Assembly: GCF_013282745.1 (NCBI RefSeq)
Contig: NZ_CP054044.1
Span: forward strand, 2,666,001 to 2,730,000
Length of the DNA stretch: 64,000 nucleotides
Reading direction: 5' to 3'
From: Yersinia bercovieri ATCC 43970
GTDB taxonomy: Bacteria > Pseudomonadota > Gammaproteobacteria > Enterobacterales > Enterobacteriaceae
The notes under the pieces are model-generated. The model did no database searches, had not been told where the DNA came from, and was given only the letters and a program-made list of their open reading frames with translations. Made by a program: the position numbers and the translations under genes. The first letter of the stretch is position 1; each line of letters starts with the position of its first letter. This document shows, one piece after another, positions 40,674 to 49,890 of this stretch.

Positions 40674-41201
40674 ATGAAAACTATTGAACTCGACGAAGAG
40701 CTTTATCGCTATATTGCCAGTCATACGCAACACATTGGCGAAAGTGCGTCCGATATTTTACGGCGTATGTTGAAATTTACCGCAGGTCAGCCGGTAGTGA
40801 GTTCAGCAACCACTGATGATGCGGCGAAAGTGGCGGCGGCTCCAGCACCACGGGATCGGGTTCGTGCGGTGCGCGAACTGCTGCTATCCGATGAATATGC
40901 CGAGCAAAATAGGGCGGTTAACCGCTTTATGTTAGTGCTATCAACGCTCTACACACTGGATGCTCACGCCTTTACTGAGGCGACTGAATCACTACATGGC
41001 CGCACTCGGGTCTATTTTGCGGGTGATCAGCAGACGTTATTGCAAAATGGGACACATACCAAGCCCAAACATCTCCCCGGTACGCCATACTGGGTGATTA
41101 CCAATACCAATACCGAGCGTAAACGCAGCATGGTGCAACACATCATGTTGGCAATGCAGTTCCCGCCGGATCTGACTGATAAAGTGTGCGGAACTATCTA
41201 A
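40674..41201 (+). CDS. seqA: negative modulator of replication initiation SeqA
   Basis: Binds hemimethylated GATC sites, sequesters oriC and organises new DNA. The 175 residues begin MKTIELDEELYRYIASHT (oligomerisation domain), then a variable linker, and the DNA-binding C-terminal domain with SLHGRTRVYFA and GTPYWVITNTNT. The ATG at 40674 matches E. coli; an ATG one codon earlier is equally possible. It precedes pgm. Confidence 0.96.
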   Translation: MKTIELDEELYRYIASHTQHIGESASDILRRMLKFTAGQPVVSSATTDDAAKVAAAPAPRDRVRAVRELLLSDEYAEQNRAVNRFMLVLSTLYTLDAHAFTEATESLHGRTRVYFAGDQQTLLQNGTHTKPKHLPGTPYWVITNTNTERKRSMVQHIMLAMQFPPDLTDKVCGTI

Positions 41202-41309
41202 TTTCGTTGAAACTGTGCCCAATAGATTTCAATATGCAGGAGGGCCGTAAGCAAGCGCGGCCAGGATATCTGTAGCTTGAAAGATAACGGGTATATAGGA
41301 GTCGTTATT

Positions 41310-42953
41310 GTGGCTAACCACCCTCGTGCTGGGCAAGCAGCTCAGCAAAGCGATTTGATTAATGTTGCTCAGTTGACGTCGCAATACTATGTATTGCAGC
41401 CGGATGCAGAAAACCCAGCCCATGCGGTCAAATTTGGCACCTCTGGGCACCGTGGCAGTTCATTACGTCACAGTTTTAATGAAGCGCACATTCTGGCTAT
41501 CGCGCAGGCGATTGCGGAAGTTCGCCATCAACACGGCATAACTGGCCCCTGTTATGTGGGTAAAGATACCCACGCATTGTCGGAACCGGCCTTTATTTCG
41601 GTGCTGGAAGTGCTGACGGCGAATGGCGTGGATGTGGTGGTGCAACAAGAGAATGGTTTCACCCCGACCCCCGCAATCTCACACGCCATTCTTTGCCATA
41701 ACCTACAGGGTAAAGCGCTAGCTGACGGCATTGTTATCACGCCCTCCCACAACCCGCCTGAAGATGGTGGTATCAAGTACAATCCACCCAATGGTGGCCC
41801 GGCAGATACCAATCTGACCTCAGTGATTGAAAAGCGCGCTAACCAGTTACTTAGCCTGCATTTAGAAGGGGTGAAACGTCAGACGCTGGATAGAGCCTGG
41901 CGCGGCAATCATCTGTGTGAACAAGATTTGATCCAACCCTATGTTGAGGGCTTGGGCGATGTGGTGGATATCCCTGCCATTCAGCGCGCGGGTTTGAAAT
42001 TGGGGGTCGATCCGCTCGGTGGCTCAGGTATTGCCTACTGGCAACGCATTGGTGAGCACTATAAGTTGGATCTGACGCTAGTTAACGACTCTATCGATCA
42101 GACTTTCCGCTTTATGCATCTTGACCATGATGGTGTGATCCGCATGGATTGCTCATCAGAATCGGCGATGGCGGGGCTGCTGGCGCTGCGCGACAAATTT
42201 GATTTAGCCTTTGCTAATGATCCCGATTATGACCGCCATGGCATTGTCACGCCGGCCGGATTGATGAATCCGAACCATTACCTTGCAGTATCGATCAACT
42301 ACCTGTTCCAGCATCGCCCGCAATGGGGCGCTGATGTGGCTGTGGGTAAGACGCTGGTTTCCAGTGCGATGATTGACCGAGTGGTGGCTGATTTAGGCCG
42401 CAAGCTGGTGGAGGTGCCCGTCGGCTTCAAGTGGTTTGTCGATGGATTGCACGATGGCAGTTTTGGTTTTGGTGGCGAAGAGAGTGCCGGGGCATCCTTC
42501 CTGCGCTTTGACGGCACCCCCTGGTCCACTGACAAAGATGGCATCATCATGTGTCTGCTGGCGGCGGAAATCACGGCAGTGACCGGCAAGAATCCACAGC
42601 ATCACTATGATGAGTTAGCGCAACGTTTTGGTGCACCAAGTTATAACCGTATTCAAGCTCCGGCAACCCAGGCGCAGAAAAATGCGCTGGCTAAGTTGTC
42701 ACCTGAAATGGTGACCGCGAGTATGTTGGCAGGTGATCCTATCACTGCGCGTTTAACCAGCGCACCGGGTAATGGCGCCTCGATTGGCGGGCTGAAGGTG
42801 ATGACTGACAACGGCTGGTTCGCCGCCCGCCCATCTGGCACCGAAGAGGCGTATAAAATTTACTGTGAAAGCTTCCTTGGCGCAGAACACCGCGAAAAGA
42901 TAGAGCAGGAAGCCGTTGATATTGTCAGCGATGTATTGGCTGGCGCTAAATAG
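41310..42953 (+). CDS. pgm: phosphoglucomutase (alpha-D-glucose phosphate-specific)
   Basis: Interconverts glucose-1-P and glucose-6-P for glycogen and envelope sugar synthesis. A GTG at 41310 after TAGGAG gives 547 residues, one more than E. coli; an open frame back to 41277 has no support. The catalytic serine loop is TPSHNPP, the metal loop DPDYDRHG, the sugar loop GGEESAGA, and the phosphate-binding end [12 protein letters not shown]. About 110 bp after seqA, as in E. coli. Confidence 0.96.
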   Translation: MANHPRAGQAAQQSDLINVAQLTSQYYVLQPDAENPAHAVKFGTSGHRGSSLRHSFNEAHILAIAQAIAEVRHQHGITGPCYVGKDTHALSEPAFISVLEVLTANGVDVVVQQENGFTPTPAISHAILCHNLQGKALADGIVITPSHNPPEDGGIKYNPPNGGPADTNLTSVIEKRANQLLSLHLEGVKRQTLDRAWRGNHLCEQDLIQPYVEGLGDVVDIPAIQRAGLKLGVDPLGGSGIAYWQRIGEHYKLDLTLVNDSIDQTFRFMHLDHDGVIRMDCSSESAMAGLLALRDKFDLAFANDPDYDRHGIVTPAGLMNPNHYLAVSINYLFQHRPQWGADVAVGKTLVSSAMIDRVVADLGRKLVEVPVGFKWFVDGLHDGSFGFGGEESAGASFLRFDGTPWSTDKDGIIMCLLAAEITAVTGKNPQHHYDELAQRFGAPSYNRIQAPATQAQKNALAKLSPEMVTASMLAGDPITARLTSAPGNGASIGGLKVMTDNGWFAARPSGTEEAYKIYCESFLGAEHREKIEQEAVDIVSDVLAGAK

Positions 42954-42972
42954 CGGGCAATATCCATAATGG

Positions 42973-42999
42973 AAAAGGCAGCCTAAGCGCTGCCTTTTT
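42973..42999. terminator. pgm terminator (probably bidirectional)
   Basis: AAAAGGCAGC and GCTGCCTTTTT form a stem with flanking A and T runs, between the convergent pgm and EamA genes, so it can stop both. Confidence 0.88.
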
Positions 43000-43019
43000 A
43001 CTGTGTTCAATATAGCCAA

Positions 43020-43448
43020 TCAGCCCAATGCCACCATCAAAGCGCCGGCGGTAATCAACGCGACCCCCAATCCAGCAATGAGCGAGATTTTTTCACCAAA
43101 GAGAATAAAGGCCAGAATCACGGCGAAAACGACACTCAGTTTATCTATGGGGGCGACTTGCGAAACATTGCCATTTTTAATGGCCATAAAATAGAATAGC
43201 CAGGATAGTGCACCGGCGACGCCACTCAATACCACAAATAGCAGGGCTTTTTTATCGGCCAAAATGGCACCGACCAGATTGAATTTGCCCTGAACTACCA
43301 CCACGCCCACTAAAAACAGTGCCATTACTACCGCACGTATGGCGGTGGCGGTATTAGCATCTAAATGTTGCAGACCTATTTTACCCAATATTGCCACCAG
43401 AGAGGCGGTGAGGGCAGATAGCAGCGCATAGATTAACCAGGTACTCAT
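43020..43448 (-). CDS. EamA/DMT-family small membrane protein
   Basis: The 142 residues from the ATG at 43448 contain one EamA domain with about five membrane segments (AMVALG end; LSGVAGALSWLFYFMAI; APIDKLSVVFAVILAF). Such half-size proteins probably act as dimers in export of small metabolites; the substrate is unknown. A start at 43460 is possible. Confidence 0.85.
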   Translation of the reverse strand: MSTWLIYALLSALTASLVAILGKIGLQHLDANTATAIRAVVMALFLVGVVVVQGKFNLVGAILADKKALLFVVLSGVAGALSWLFYFMAIKNGNVSQVAPIDKLSVVFAVILAFILFGEKISLIAGLGVALITAGALMVALG

Positions 43449-43538
43449 CACGTATAACACCTGTTTTATAGCAAAAGGCCGATACTACGCCCTGAAACAC
43501 TATTTGCCCATCTTCTTTTCAGCAATAAACGAGAGTTA

Positions 43539-45545
43539 TTACTTATCCAGGAAGGTGAGAAAATTGACGACATTCTTTGGTATAAAATGGGGGGGTAAAA
43601 ATTCACTAGTTGATTGCGGCTCTTGTTGTTGTGATATTGCCTGTGTCAGCATAGCGAGGTTTTGTTCACGACACTTTGTGTGTTTTGGATTAAAAATAGA
43701 GGATACTTTGTTAATGCCATATTCACGTTCTTTATTTAGCATGTCATTGACTTTTGAATCTGTAATCTGACCTAAATCAGTAGATTGCACAGCAAAAAAA
43801 CTAGGTATTTCCATACGAAAATTATCGGGTGAATTACTACCGGGGTACTGTTTTGTTACTAACCATTGAGTCTTTGGCCCCTTATCACTTAGCTGGTTCT
43901 TAACTAATACACGTAGATTATCACCATTTTTATTGCTGGTAATTAACATATGTGAACCATATCGTTCTGTTTTTAATTCGTGGAAAAAGTGATGGTCAAA
44001 TTTAAGGATATTATTCCCGCCTGACTCCTCATTTATTATGTTGACGCCATCGCCAACAAAGAAATGATATGTATCATCCCCATGACCGCCAGCTAAGAAA
44101 TCATTGCCTCTCCCCCCGATTAACTCATCATTACCTTTACCGCCAAACAGATGGTCGTCACCTATATTATTTCGCCCATTATCTTTAGGATTATTTCCAT
44201 CGCCCTCTATCTGGTCACCGCCATCGCCAGCAAAAATCATGTCGTTACCACTACCGCCAAAAAGATGATTACCAGTGGAAAAATGTTCACCACCGGCATC
44301 GCCAGAAATATAGTCGTTACCGTCGTCGCCCATCAGATAATCCATTTCATCGCCGCCATGTATAATGTCTGTGCCTGCGCCACCTGAAATTGTGTCTGCA
44401 CCATCACCCCCAAAAATAGTATCATTACCCTCTCCACCGCTTATTTTATCACTTTGGATACTACCAACAATATAATCATTACCTGTCCCCGCTTTAATAA
44501 TACTTCCCCAACGCCCTGCGCCCACATAAATAGTATCATCCCCATCGTTCCCATAAATAGTACCCTGCCCTTGTTCACCATGTATTATATCATCTCCGCT
44601 CCCCCCGTGAATAATATATTGACCTTGTCCGCCGTGTATTGTATCATTTCCATTTCCACCATAAATAGTATTATTACCTTGTTCAGCATATATTACATCA
44701 TCTCCGTCATCCCCGTGAATAACATTGTTACCTTGCCCGCCGTGTATTGTGTCATTTCCCTCACCTCCATAGATAGTGTCATCACCTTGCTCGCCGTGTA
44801 TTGTGTCATTTCCCTCACCTCCATAGATAGTGTCATCACCTTGCTCGCCGTGTATTGTGTCATTTCCCTCATCTCCATCGATAGTGTCATCACCTTGCCC
44901 GCCGTGTATTGTGTCATTTCCGGCACCACCAGTAATATAATCATTGCCACCACCTGCAGAAATAATATCATCACCAGCGCCACTATTTATTGAGTCATTG
45001 CCATCGTAGGTATTAATAATGTCATCTTGGCTGCCACCTAGAATTTGATTACGGTAATTTTCGCCGAGGATTATTGTGTTTTTGGTACTGCTAGAGAAAT
45101 TGATAAGTTGGTATCTATAATAAATATTGCTATCGTCATGTTGACTGCCACCTCCTAACATGAACATTCTTTTTGTTTTTGGAGTAAAATTTTTTAATTT
45201 ATGTCCATCAATGCTAACGCCTATTTCTAATGAATCCTCCTCTTTTCCGTTAAGATCACAGAATATGAATGTGATAGACTCTATTTCTTTGACTTCACTT
45301 GCTATGAGTTCATTTAATTTAAGTGTGTCAGTGATGTTGTTGCCTGTAGTTATAGTGCTGTCCATGATGTGAATAAAGTGTTCATTTTCTTTTTTGTCAA
45401 TAGATAATTCATTTGAGTTTATATTGTAAAATTTTAACGTGATATTATTCTTATTATCGATTGATTTAGTTATTTTCTTGTATTTATCAGAGTGATGATT
45501 AGGGCTTATTTCATATATTTTTTGTTCGTGGATTATGTCAGTCAT
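43539..45545 (-). CDS. RTX-type calcium-binding repeat protein (orphan)
   Basis: A 668-residue protein. Residues 1-165 have no recognised domain. About residues 168-495 are glycine- and aspartate-rich nonapeptides of the form GGxGxDxIx, which bind calcium in a beta-roll. The C-terminal 150 residues are unlike a known enzyme. No signal peptide is seen; RTX proteins usually leave by type I secretion, but no transporter genes lie nearby. Units of 54 bp in tandem (44739 on) encode GNDTIHGEQGDDTIYGGE. The ends are clearly A+T-richer than the neighbours, which suggests acquisition. The start at 45545 has a good AAAGGAAA. Function unknown. Confidence 0.85.
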   Translation of the reverse strand: MTDIIHEQKIYEISPNHHSDKYKKITKSIDNKNNITLKFYNINSNELSIDKKENEHFIHIMDSTITTGNNITDTLKLNELIASEVKEIESITFIFCDLNGKEEDSLEIGVSIDGHKLKNFTPKTKRMFMLGGGSQHDDSNIYYRYQLINFSSSTKNTIILGENYRNQILGGSQDDIINTYDGNDSINSGAGDDIISAGGGNDYITGGAGNDTIHGGQGDDTIDGDEGNDTIHGEQGDDTIYGGEGNDTIHGEQGDDTIYGGEGNDTIHGGQGNNVIHGDDGDDVIYAEQGNNTIYGGNGNDTIHGGQGQYIIHGGSGDDIIHGEQGQGTIYGNDGDDTIYVGAGRWGSIIKAGTGNDYIVGSIQSDKISGGEGNDTIFGGDGADTISGGAGTDIIHGGDEMDYLMGDDGNDYISGDAGGEHFSTGNHLFGGSGNDMIFAGDGGDQIEGDGNNPKDNGRNNIGDDHLFGGKGNDELIGGRGNDFLAGGHGDDTYHFFVGDGVNIINEESGGNNILKFDHHFFHELKTERYGSHMLITSNKNGDNLRVLVKNQLSDKGPKTQWLVTKQYPGSNSPDNFRMEIPSFFAVQSTDLGQITDSKVNDMLNKEREYGINKVSSIFNPKHTKCREQNLAMLTQAISQQQEPQSTSEFLPPHFIPKNVVNFLTFLDK
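44739..44930 (-). repeat. 54-bp tandem repeats within the RTX gene
   Basis: Units start at 44739, 44793 and 44847, with a fourth partial unit from 44901. The first two are identical over 54 bp; the third differs at a few positions. Each encodes two nonapeptides (18 residues), so gain or loss of units keeps the frame. Confidence 0.85.
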
Positions 45546-45708
45546 GATGTTTTCCTTTGGTGTGTTTTTATATTATTATCCTATGATTGATTTTTTTTAA
45601 ATTAATAATCATTAGATTTATCTTTAAATCTATTATTAATGGTGTGATTTAATGCGCGCCGCGAATGAATGGAGAGTATGGGCGCTGTAACTAATATAGA
45701 TTTTTGAG

Positions 45709-46392
45709 CTAAAGAATAAAGCGATAGCCGACACCGGTTTCAGTGAGCAGGTGTTTGGGGCGGGTAGGGTCTGCTTCTAATTTCTGGCGTAAGTGACCCA
45801 TATAAATGCGCAGGTAATGGCTGTGTTCGACATAATTAGGCCCCCAGACTTGGCTGAGTAGCTGGCGTTGGGTTATCACCTTGCCGGCATTAGCGAGCAG
45901 GGCTGAGAGCAGGCGGAACTCAATGGGGGTCAGGTGCAGGTTTTCGCCGGCACGGGTGACCTGGCGGTTGATTAAATCGACGCTGATATCAGCAAAATTC
46001 ACCAACGGGCTCTCTTGGCTGCCACCACTATGGCGGCGCAATGCCACCCGCACTCGTGCAAGTAATTCACTGATACCAAAAGGTTTACTCAGATAGTCAT
46101 CAGCACCGGCATCCAGCGCGGCCACTTTATCCTCCTCGCTATTGCGGGCTGATAGCACAATAATTGGAATAGCACTCCACTGACGGAGATCCTGAATATA
46201 GGTCAGGCCGTCGCCATCGGGCAGCCCCAAATCCAAAATGATCAGATCAGGTTTACGGGTGCCCGCTTCAATCAGGCCCCGTTGCAGAGTATCACTCTCA
46301 AATACCCGCCAGCCTTCACTCTCCAGCGCAATACGTACAAAGCGGCGGATCTCTTTTTCATCTTCAACAATCAGGATATTGGTGGTGGAAAT
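45709..46392 (-). CDS. kdpE: two-component response regulator KdpE (ATT start)
   Basis: OmpR-type activator of kdpFABC. The receiver domain has the acidic pair E10-D11, phospho-acceptor D54 (LILDLGLPDGD) and the usual lysine region; the C-terminal winged helix ends GVGYRFIL. With the ATT at 46392-46390 as start the protein has 227 residues (E. coli 225) and begins (M)STTNILIVEDE. An in-frame stop lies five codons upstream and there is no ATG, GTG or TTG before residue 53, where a TTG would delete half the receiver. AAGGAG stands 8 nt before the ATT. So AUU is the likely initiator. It lies 18 nt after kdpD. Confidence 0.85.
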   Translation of the reverse strand: MSTTNILIVEDEKEIRRFVRIALESEGWRVFESDTLQRGLIEAGTRKPDLIILDLGLPDGDGLTYIQDLRQWSAIPIIVLSARNSEEDKVAALDAGADDYLSKPFGISELLARVRVALRRHSGGSQESPLVNFADISVDLINRQVTRAGENLHLTPIEFRLLSALLANAGKVITQRQLLSQVWGPNYVEHSHYLRIYMGHLRQKLEADPTRPKHLLTETGVGYRFIL

Positions 46393-46410
46393 GGTCGCTT
46401 CTCCTTACGG

Positions 46411-49176
46411 CTAGCTCAATAGCTTGTTTTTGCCACTGTTATTGGTATTGGTATTGGTATTGTCATTTGCTGTATCAATGTACTCGATATCAACGTTATC
46501 GGCATCAATATCAGGTGCGGCTTCCAGCGGTAAAGTAAAGTGGAAGCTGGCACCGCCATCCTGGCTTTTCTCAACCCAGATCCGCCCGCCGTGCACATCA
46601 ATGATGGCACGACAAATGGCTAATCCCAAGCCGACACCAGGAATGGCCGACTCTTTGTTTCCACGGGAAAATTTATCAAAAATAAGCTGCTCTTGCCCAG
46701 GAGTGACACCAGGGCCGTTATCCCACACTTCCACATTCAGCCATTCACCTTGCACCACCGCACGAATGCCCAGTAGCGCGACATTCCCGGCATATTTATG
46801 GGCATTCTCCAGCAGGTTAATAAACACCCGCTCTAGTAAGCTGCCGTCACAATTGATCAGCACCATCTTATCTGGCAGCTCGACACGAATCTGATGATGG
46901 CTGAGGGTGGTTTCCAGCATATGCAGTGCACTGCCGACTATCTCCTCAAGTGACTGCCACTCTTTGCGCAGATTAAAACCGCCAGACTGAATGCGCGCCA
47001 TATCCAGTAAATTATTGACCAGTCGGGTGGTGCTGAGCACTTGCTGACGGATCTGGTTAGCCTGTGGAGCATGGGGCGAACCCTCAGCGGCCAGATCTAG
47101 CGTCAGTATCTCCGCCTGACCGAATAGCACGGTCAGTGGAGTGCGCAAATCGTGGGAGAGTGCCGCCAGCAGTGAGTTGCGCAGTTGCTCCCGCTCGGCA
47201 TCCAGTTTTGCCAGTTCGGCGCTGCGCGCCAGATGCAGCCTCTCCAGCGCGTTGGCAATCAGGCTGGTAAAGGTTTGTAGCAAGCGCTGCTGCTCCGGCA
47301 CCATCAATTGGCGCAAGTTAGCCGGTTCAATCGCCAGTACACCGAAGGTCTGTTTGGACGCGGTGAGCGGTAGCAGTTGATAGGGCACCCCCGGCAGGGT
47401 ATCTGTGCCCGCGCCAGCCGGCGCACCTTTGTTAAAACTCCAGCGCGCAATGGCCTCGTCAACGGAGAGAGTGCCGCCATCATCGGTGGCAATTTGTTGT
47501 AAGCGCCCCTCCTCCTGTGGTAGCAACAGGCCCGTTTTGGCCTGAAAACTGCTGGAGAGAAAATGACGGCTGGTTTTGGCGATATCAGCCGGGGTGAGAG
47601 CGCGGCTTAACTCACGTGACATTTCGTACAGATGGCGGGCGCGTTGCTCACGATAACGGGCAATTCTGGCCTGATAGCGCACTCCGGCGGTCAGATTACC
47701 CACCACGATCCCGACAATGAGCATCACACCAAAAGTCACCAGATATTGCACATCAGTGACCGCCAGCGAGCCATGTGGCTGCACAAAAAACAGATCGAAA
47801 CTGGCCACATTAATAAATGCCGCCAATACCGAGGGCCAGCGACCATAGAACAGCGCAATAATGACCACGCCGAGCAAGTAAACCATCACCAGATTGGCCT
47901 GATCGAATCCGGGCATTAACCATTGTGATAATAGAGTGATCACGGCACATAAGCCGATGGCCGCAATACAGCCACGTAGCTGCATACGCCACTTCTCCGT
48001 GAAGGGGCGTGAGTCACTCTCTTTCGCGACACTGGCGACACGATCATCATCCTCCAGCGCGATGATCACCAGATCTAAATCCGGCCCTAACTTACCGAGG
48101 CGGTCGGCAAAGCTGCCGCGCAGTTTCCACTGTTTCTCTACTCGGCGGCCAATAATGATTTTGCCCAGATTATGCTCACGGGCGTAGCGCAGTATGGCCT
48201 TCTCTTCACTGGGTTCCGAGAGTGTGGCGGTCTCCGCCCCCAGATCTTGCGCCAGCTTCAGTGTGCGCAAGATAGCCCGCCGCCGGGCTTCCGGCAGGCC
48301 ATGTAGACGTGGGGTTTCCACATACACCGCATGCCAGATACAGCCCAATCGAGCCGCCAGTCGGGCGGCGGTGCGCACCAGTTTTTCATTGCCGCTGTTG
48401 TGACCGATACATAATAAGATAGCGTCGCGGGTGTGCCAGACGCGCTCGCGCCCCTGGGTGTCACGGAAGGCCCGCATCTGGTCATCAACCCGATCAGCAG
48501 TACGGCGTAGGGCCAGTTCGCGTAGGGCGATTAGGTTGCCTTTGCGGAAAAAATGTTCAATGGCCCGCTCTGCCTGACCGGAAATGTACACTTTGCCCTC
48601 ATTTAGGCGCTGGCGCAGATCATCGGGGGGGAGATCCACCAAGACCACCTCCGTGGCCTCATCAAACATATGATCGGGCACGGTTTCCCGCACGCGGATA
48701 CCTGTCACGCCGCCGACTACATCATTCAGGCTCTCCAGATGCTGCACATTCACGGTGGTCAGCACATCAATACCGGCATCCAGCAGCTCTTCCACATCTT
48801 GCCAGCGTTTGGGATGACGGGAACCCTGGGCATTACTGTGGGCCAGCTCATCCATCAAAATCAGTGCCGGATGGCGGGCCAGTGCGGCATCTAAATCAAA
48901 CTCACGGATCTGACGGTTGCGGTGAGGGATGCGCTTTTGCGGCAGAATGGTTAGCCCCTCTAGCAACGCGGCGGTTTCGCTGCGCCCGTGTGTCTCCACC
49001 ACCCCGACCAGCAGATCCAGCCCCTGAGCACGCAGGCGCTGGGCCTCTTGCAGCATGGCGTAGGTTTTACCCACCCCGGCACAGGCACCAAAAAAGACTT
49101 TCAACCGGCCACGGGGCTTCTCATTGGCGGCCGCGAGCAGGCTGTCGGGGTCTGGGCGGGTTGGTTCTGCATCCAT
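46411..49176 (-). CDS. kdpD: sensor histidine kinase KdpD
   Basis: Senses potassium limitation and phosphorylates KdpE. The 921 residues from the ATG at 49176 show the KdpD domain with Walker A GACAGVGKT (30-38), a UspA-like domain, four central membrane segments, a GAF region, then the kinase core with HDLRTPL, DNGPGV and GLGLAIC. The C-terminal tail is extended and contains the unusual DNTNTNTNNSGKNK, encoded by an ATTGGT hexanucleotide repeat at about 46440-46463. It starts 13 nt after kdpC. A longer frame to 49221 is unlikely. Confidence 0.96.
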   Translation of the reverse strand: MDAEPTRPDPDSLLAAANEKPRGRLKVFFGACAGVGKTYAMLQEAQRLRAQGLDLLVGVVETHGRSETAALLEGLTILPQKRIPHRNRQIREFDLDAALARHPALILMDELAHSNAQGSRHPKRWQDVEELLDAGIDVLTTVNVQHLESLNDVVGGVTGIRVRETVPDHMFDEATEVVLVDLPPDDLRQRLNEGKVYISGQAERAIEHFFRKGNLIALRELALRRTADRVDDQMRAFRDTQGRERVWHTRDAILLCIGHNSGNEKLVRTAARLAARLGCIWHAVYVETPRLHGLPEARRRAILRTLKLAQDLGAETATLSEPSEEKAILRYAREHNLGKIIIGRRVEKQWKLRGSFADRLGKLGPDLDLVIIALEDDDRVASVAKESDSRPFTEKWRMQLRGCIAAIGLCAVITLLSQWLMPGFDQANLVMVYLLGVVIIALFYGRWPSVLAAFINVASFDLFFVQPHGSLAVTDVQYLVTFGVMLIVGIVVGNLTAGVRYQARIARYREQRARHLYEMSRELSRALTPADIAKTSRHFLSSSFQAKTGLLLPQEEGRLQQIATDDGGTLSVDEAIARWSFNKGAPAGAGTDTLPGVPYQLLPLTASKQTFGVLAIEPANLRQLMVPEQQRLLQTFTSLIANALERLHLARSAELAKLDAEREQLRNSLLAALSHDLRTPLTVLFGQAEILTLDLAAEGSPHAPQANQIRQQVLSTTRLVNNLLDMARIQSGGFNLRKEWQSLEEIVGSALHMLETTLSHHQIRVELPDKMVLINCDGSLLERVFINLLENAHKYAGNVALLGIRAVVQGEWLNVEVWDNGPGVTPGQEQLIFDKFSRGNKESAIPGVGLGLAICRAIIDVHGGRIWVEKSQDGGASFHFTLPLEAAPDIDADNVDIEYIDTANDNTNTNTNNSGKNKLLS

Positions 49177-49189
49177 GATGATTAGATCC

Positions 49190-49813
49190 TTAAGGTTTTG
49201 CCGATACGTGACTCTGAGCATCCAGTGCCATATTCAGATTCAGCACATTGACCACTGATTCACCGAAGAAATTGGGTGTCGCTTTCTGTGTGCTGCTATC
49301 AATCAATTGTTTCACCTCAGACAGCGGCATTTGGCGCAGGGCCGCAATGCGGGGCGCTTGATAATAGGCGGCTTCCAGCGAAATACTGGGGTCCAAACCA
49401 CTGCCAGACGCGGTGACCAGATCAACCGGTACTGGGCCTGTTTGCGTAGGATTGGCCTGACGCTGTAATTTAACCCGCTCACTGATAGCCTGCTCCAGCG
49501 CCGGATTGCTGATCGCTAAATTACTGCCACCTGAGGCCATTGGATTATAAGGCATCTCTGCGGTGACTGATGGGCGGCCGCTAAAATAACCCGGCTGAGT
49601 AAAGTTCTGGCCGATCAAACCGGAACCTATCACCTCATCACCCAACATGACCAGCGACCCCTTAGCTTGCTGGGAAAACATTAATTTAGCCAGCCCGGTG
49701 GTCAGTAGCGGGTAGGCGATGCCGGTGATCAGTGTCAGTAATAGCAGTAGCACCAAGGCTGGCCGTAGATATGAGTGGCGGGCTATTGATGACATATTTG
49801 TGGTCGATGACAT
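49190..49813 (-). CDS. kdpC: potassium-transporting ATPase subunit KdpC
   Basis: Single-span subunit that stabilises KdpFABC. The 207 residues have a membrane helix at about 18-38 (ALVLLLLLTLITGIAYPLL) and the conserved RPSVTAEMPYNP and GSGLDPSIS motifs. It starts 77 bp after kdpB, with a GAGGTAA ribosome binding site. Confidence 0.96.
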   Translation of the reverse strand: MSSTTNMSSIARHSYLRPALVLLLLLTLITGIAYPLLTTGLAKLMFSQQAKGSLVMLGDEVIGSGLIGQNFTQPGYFSGRPSVTAEMPYNPMASGGSNLAISNPALEQAISERVKLQRQANPTQTGPVPVDLVTASGSGLDPSISLEAAYYQAPRIAALRQMPLSEVKQLIDSSTQKATPNFFGESVVNVLNLNMALDAQSHVSAKP

Positions 49814-49890
49814 CTTTTATTACCTCAATTTAGCGCTTTAAACGGGCCACCATCAACGGTGACAGTGGCCTTGACGAAAACGTGATTTTC

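Noticed and set aside
44739..44930. Regular repeats that could suggest a CRISPR array
   Set aside because: The units are contiguous without unique spacers and are part of an open reading frame encoding RTX nonapeptides.
44454..44993. 179-codon plus-strand frame and 96-codon minus-strand frame inside the RTX gene
   Set aside because: Both are repetitive shadows of the 54-bp and related repeats in other frames, without start signals.
45709..46236. Short KdpE from the TTG at 46236
   Set aside because: It would remove residues 1-52, including the acidic pocket of the receiver. The upstream codons are clearly KdpE in the same frame without a stop, so the full-length ATT-initiated form is preferred.
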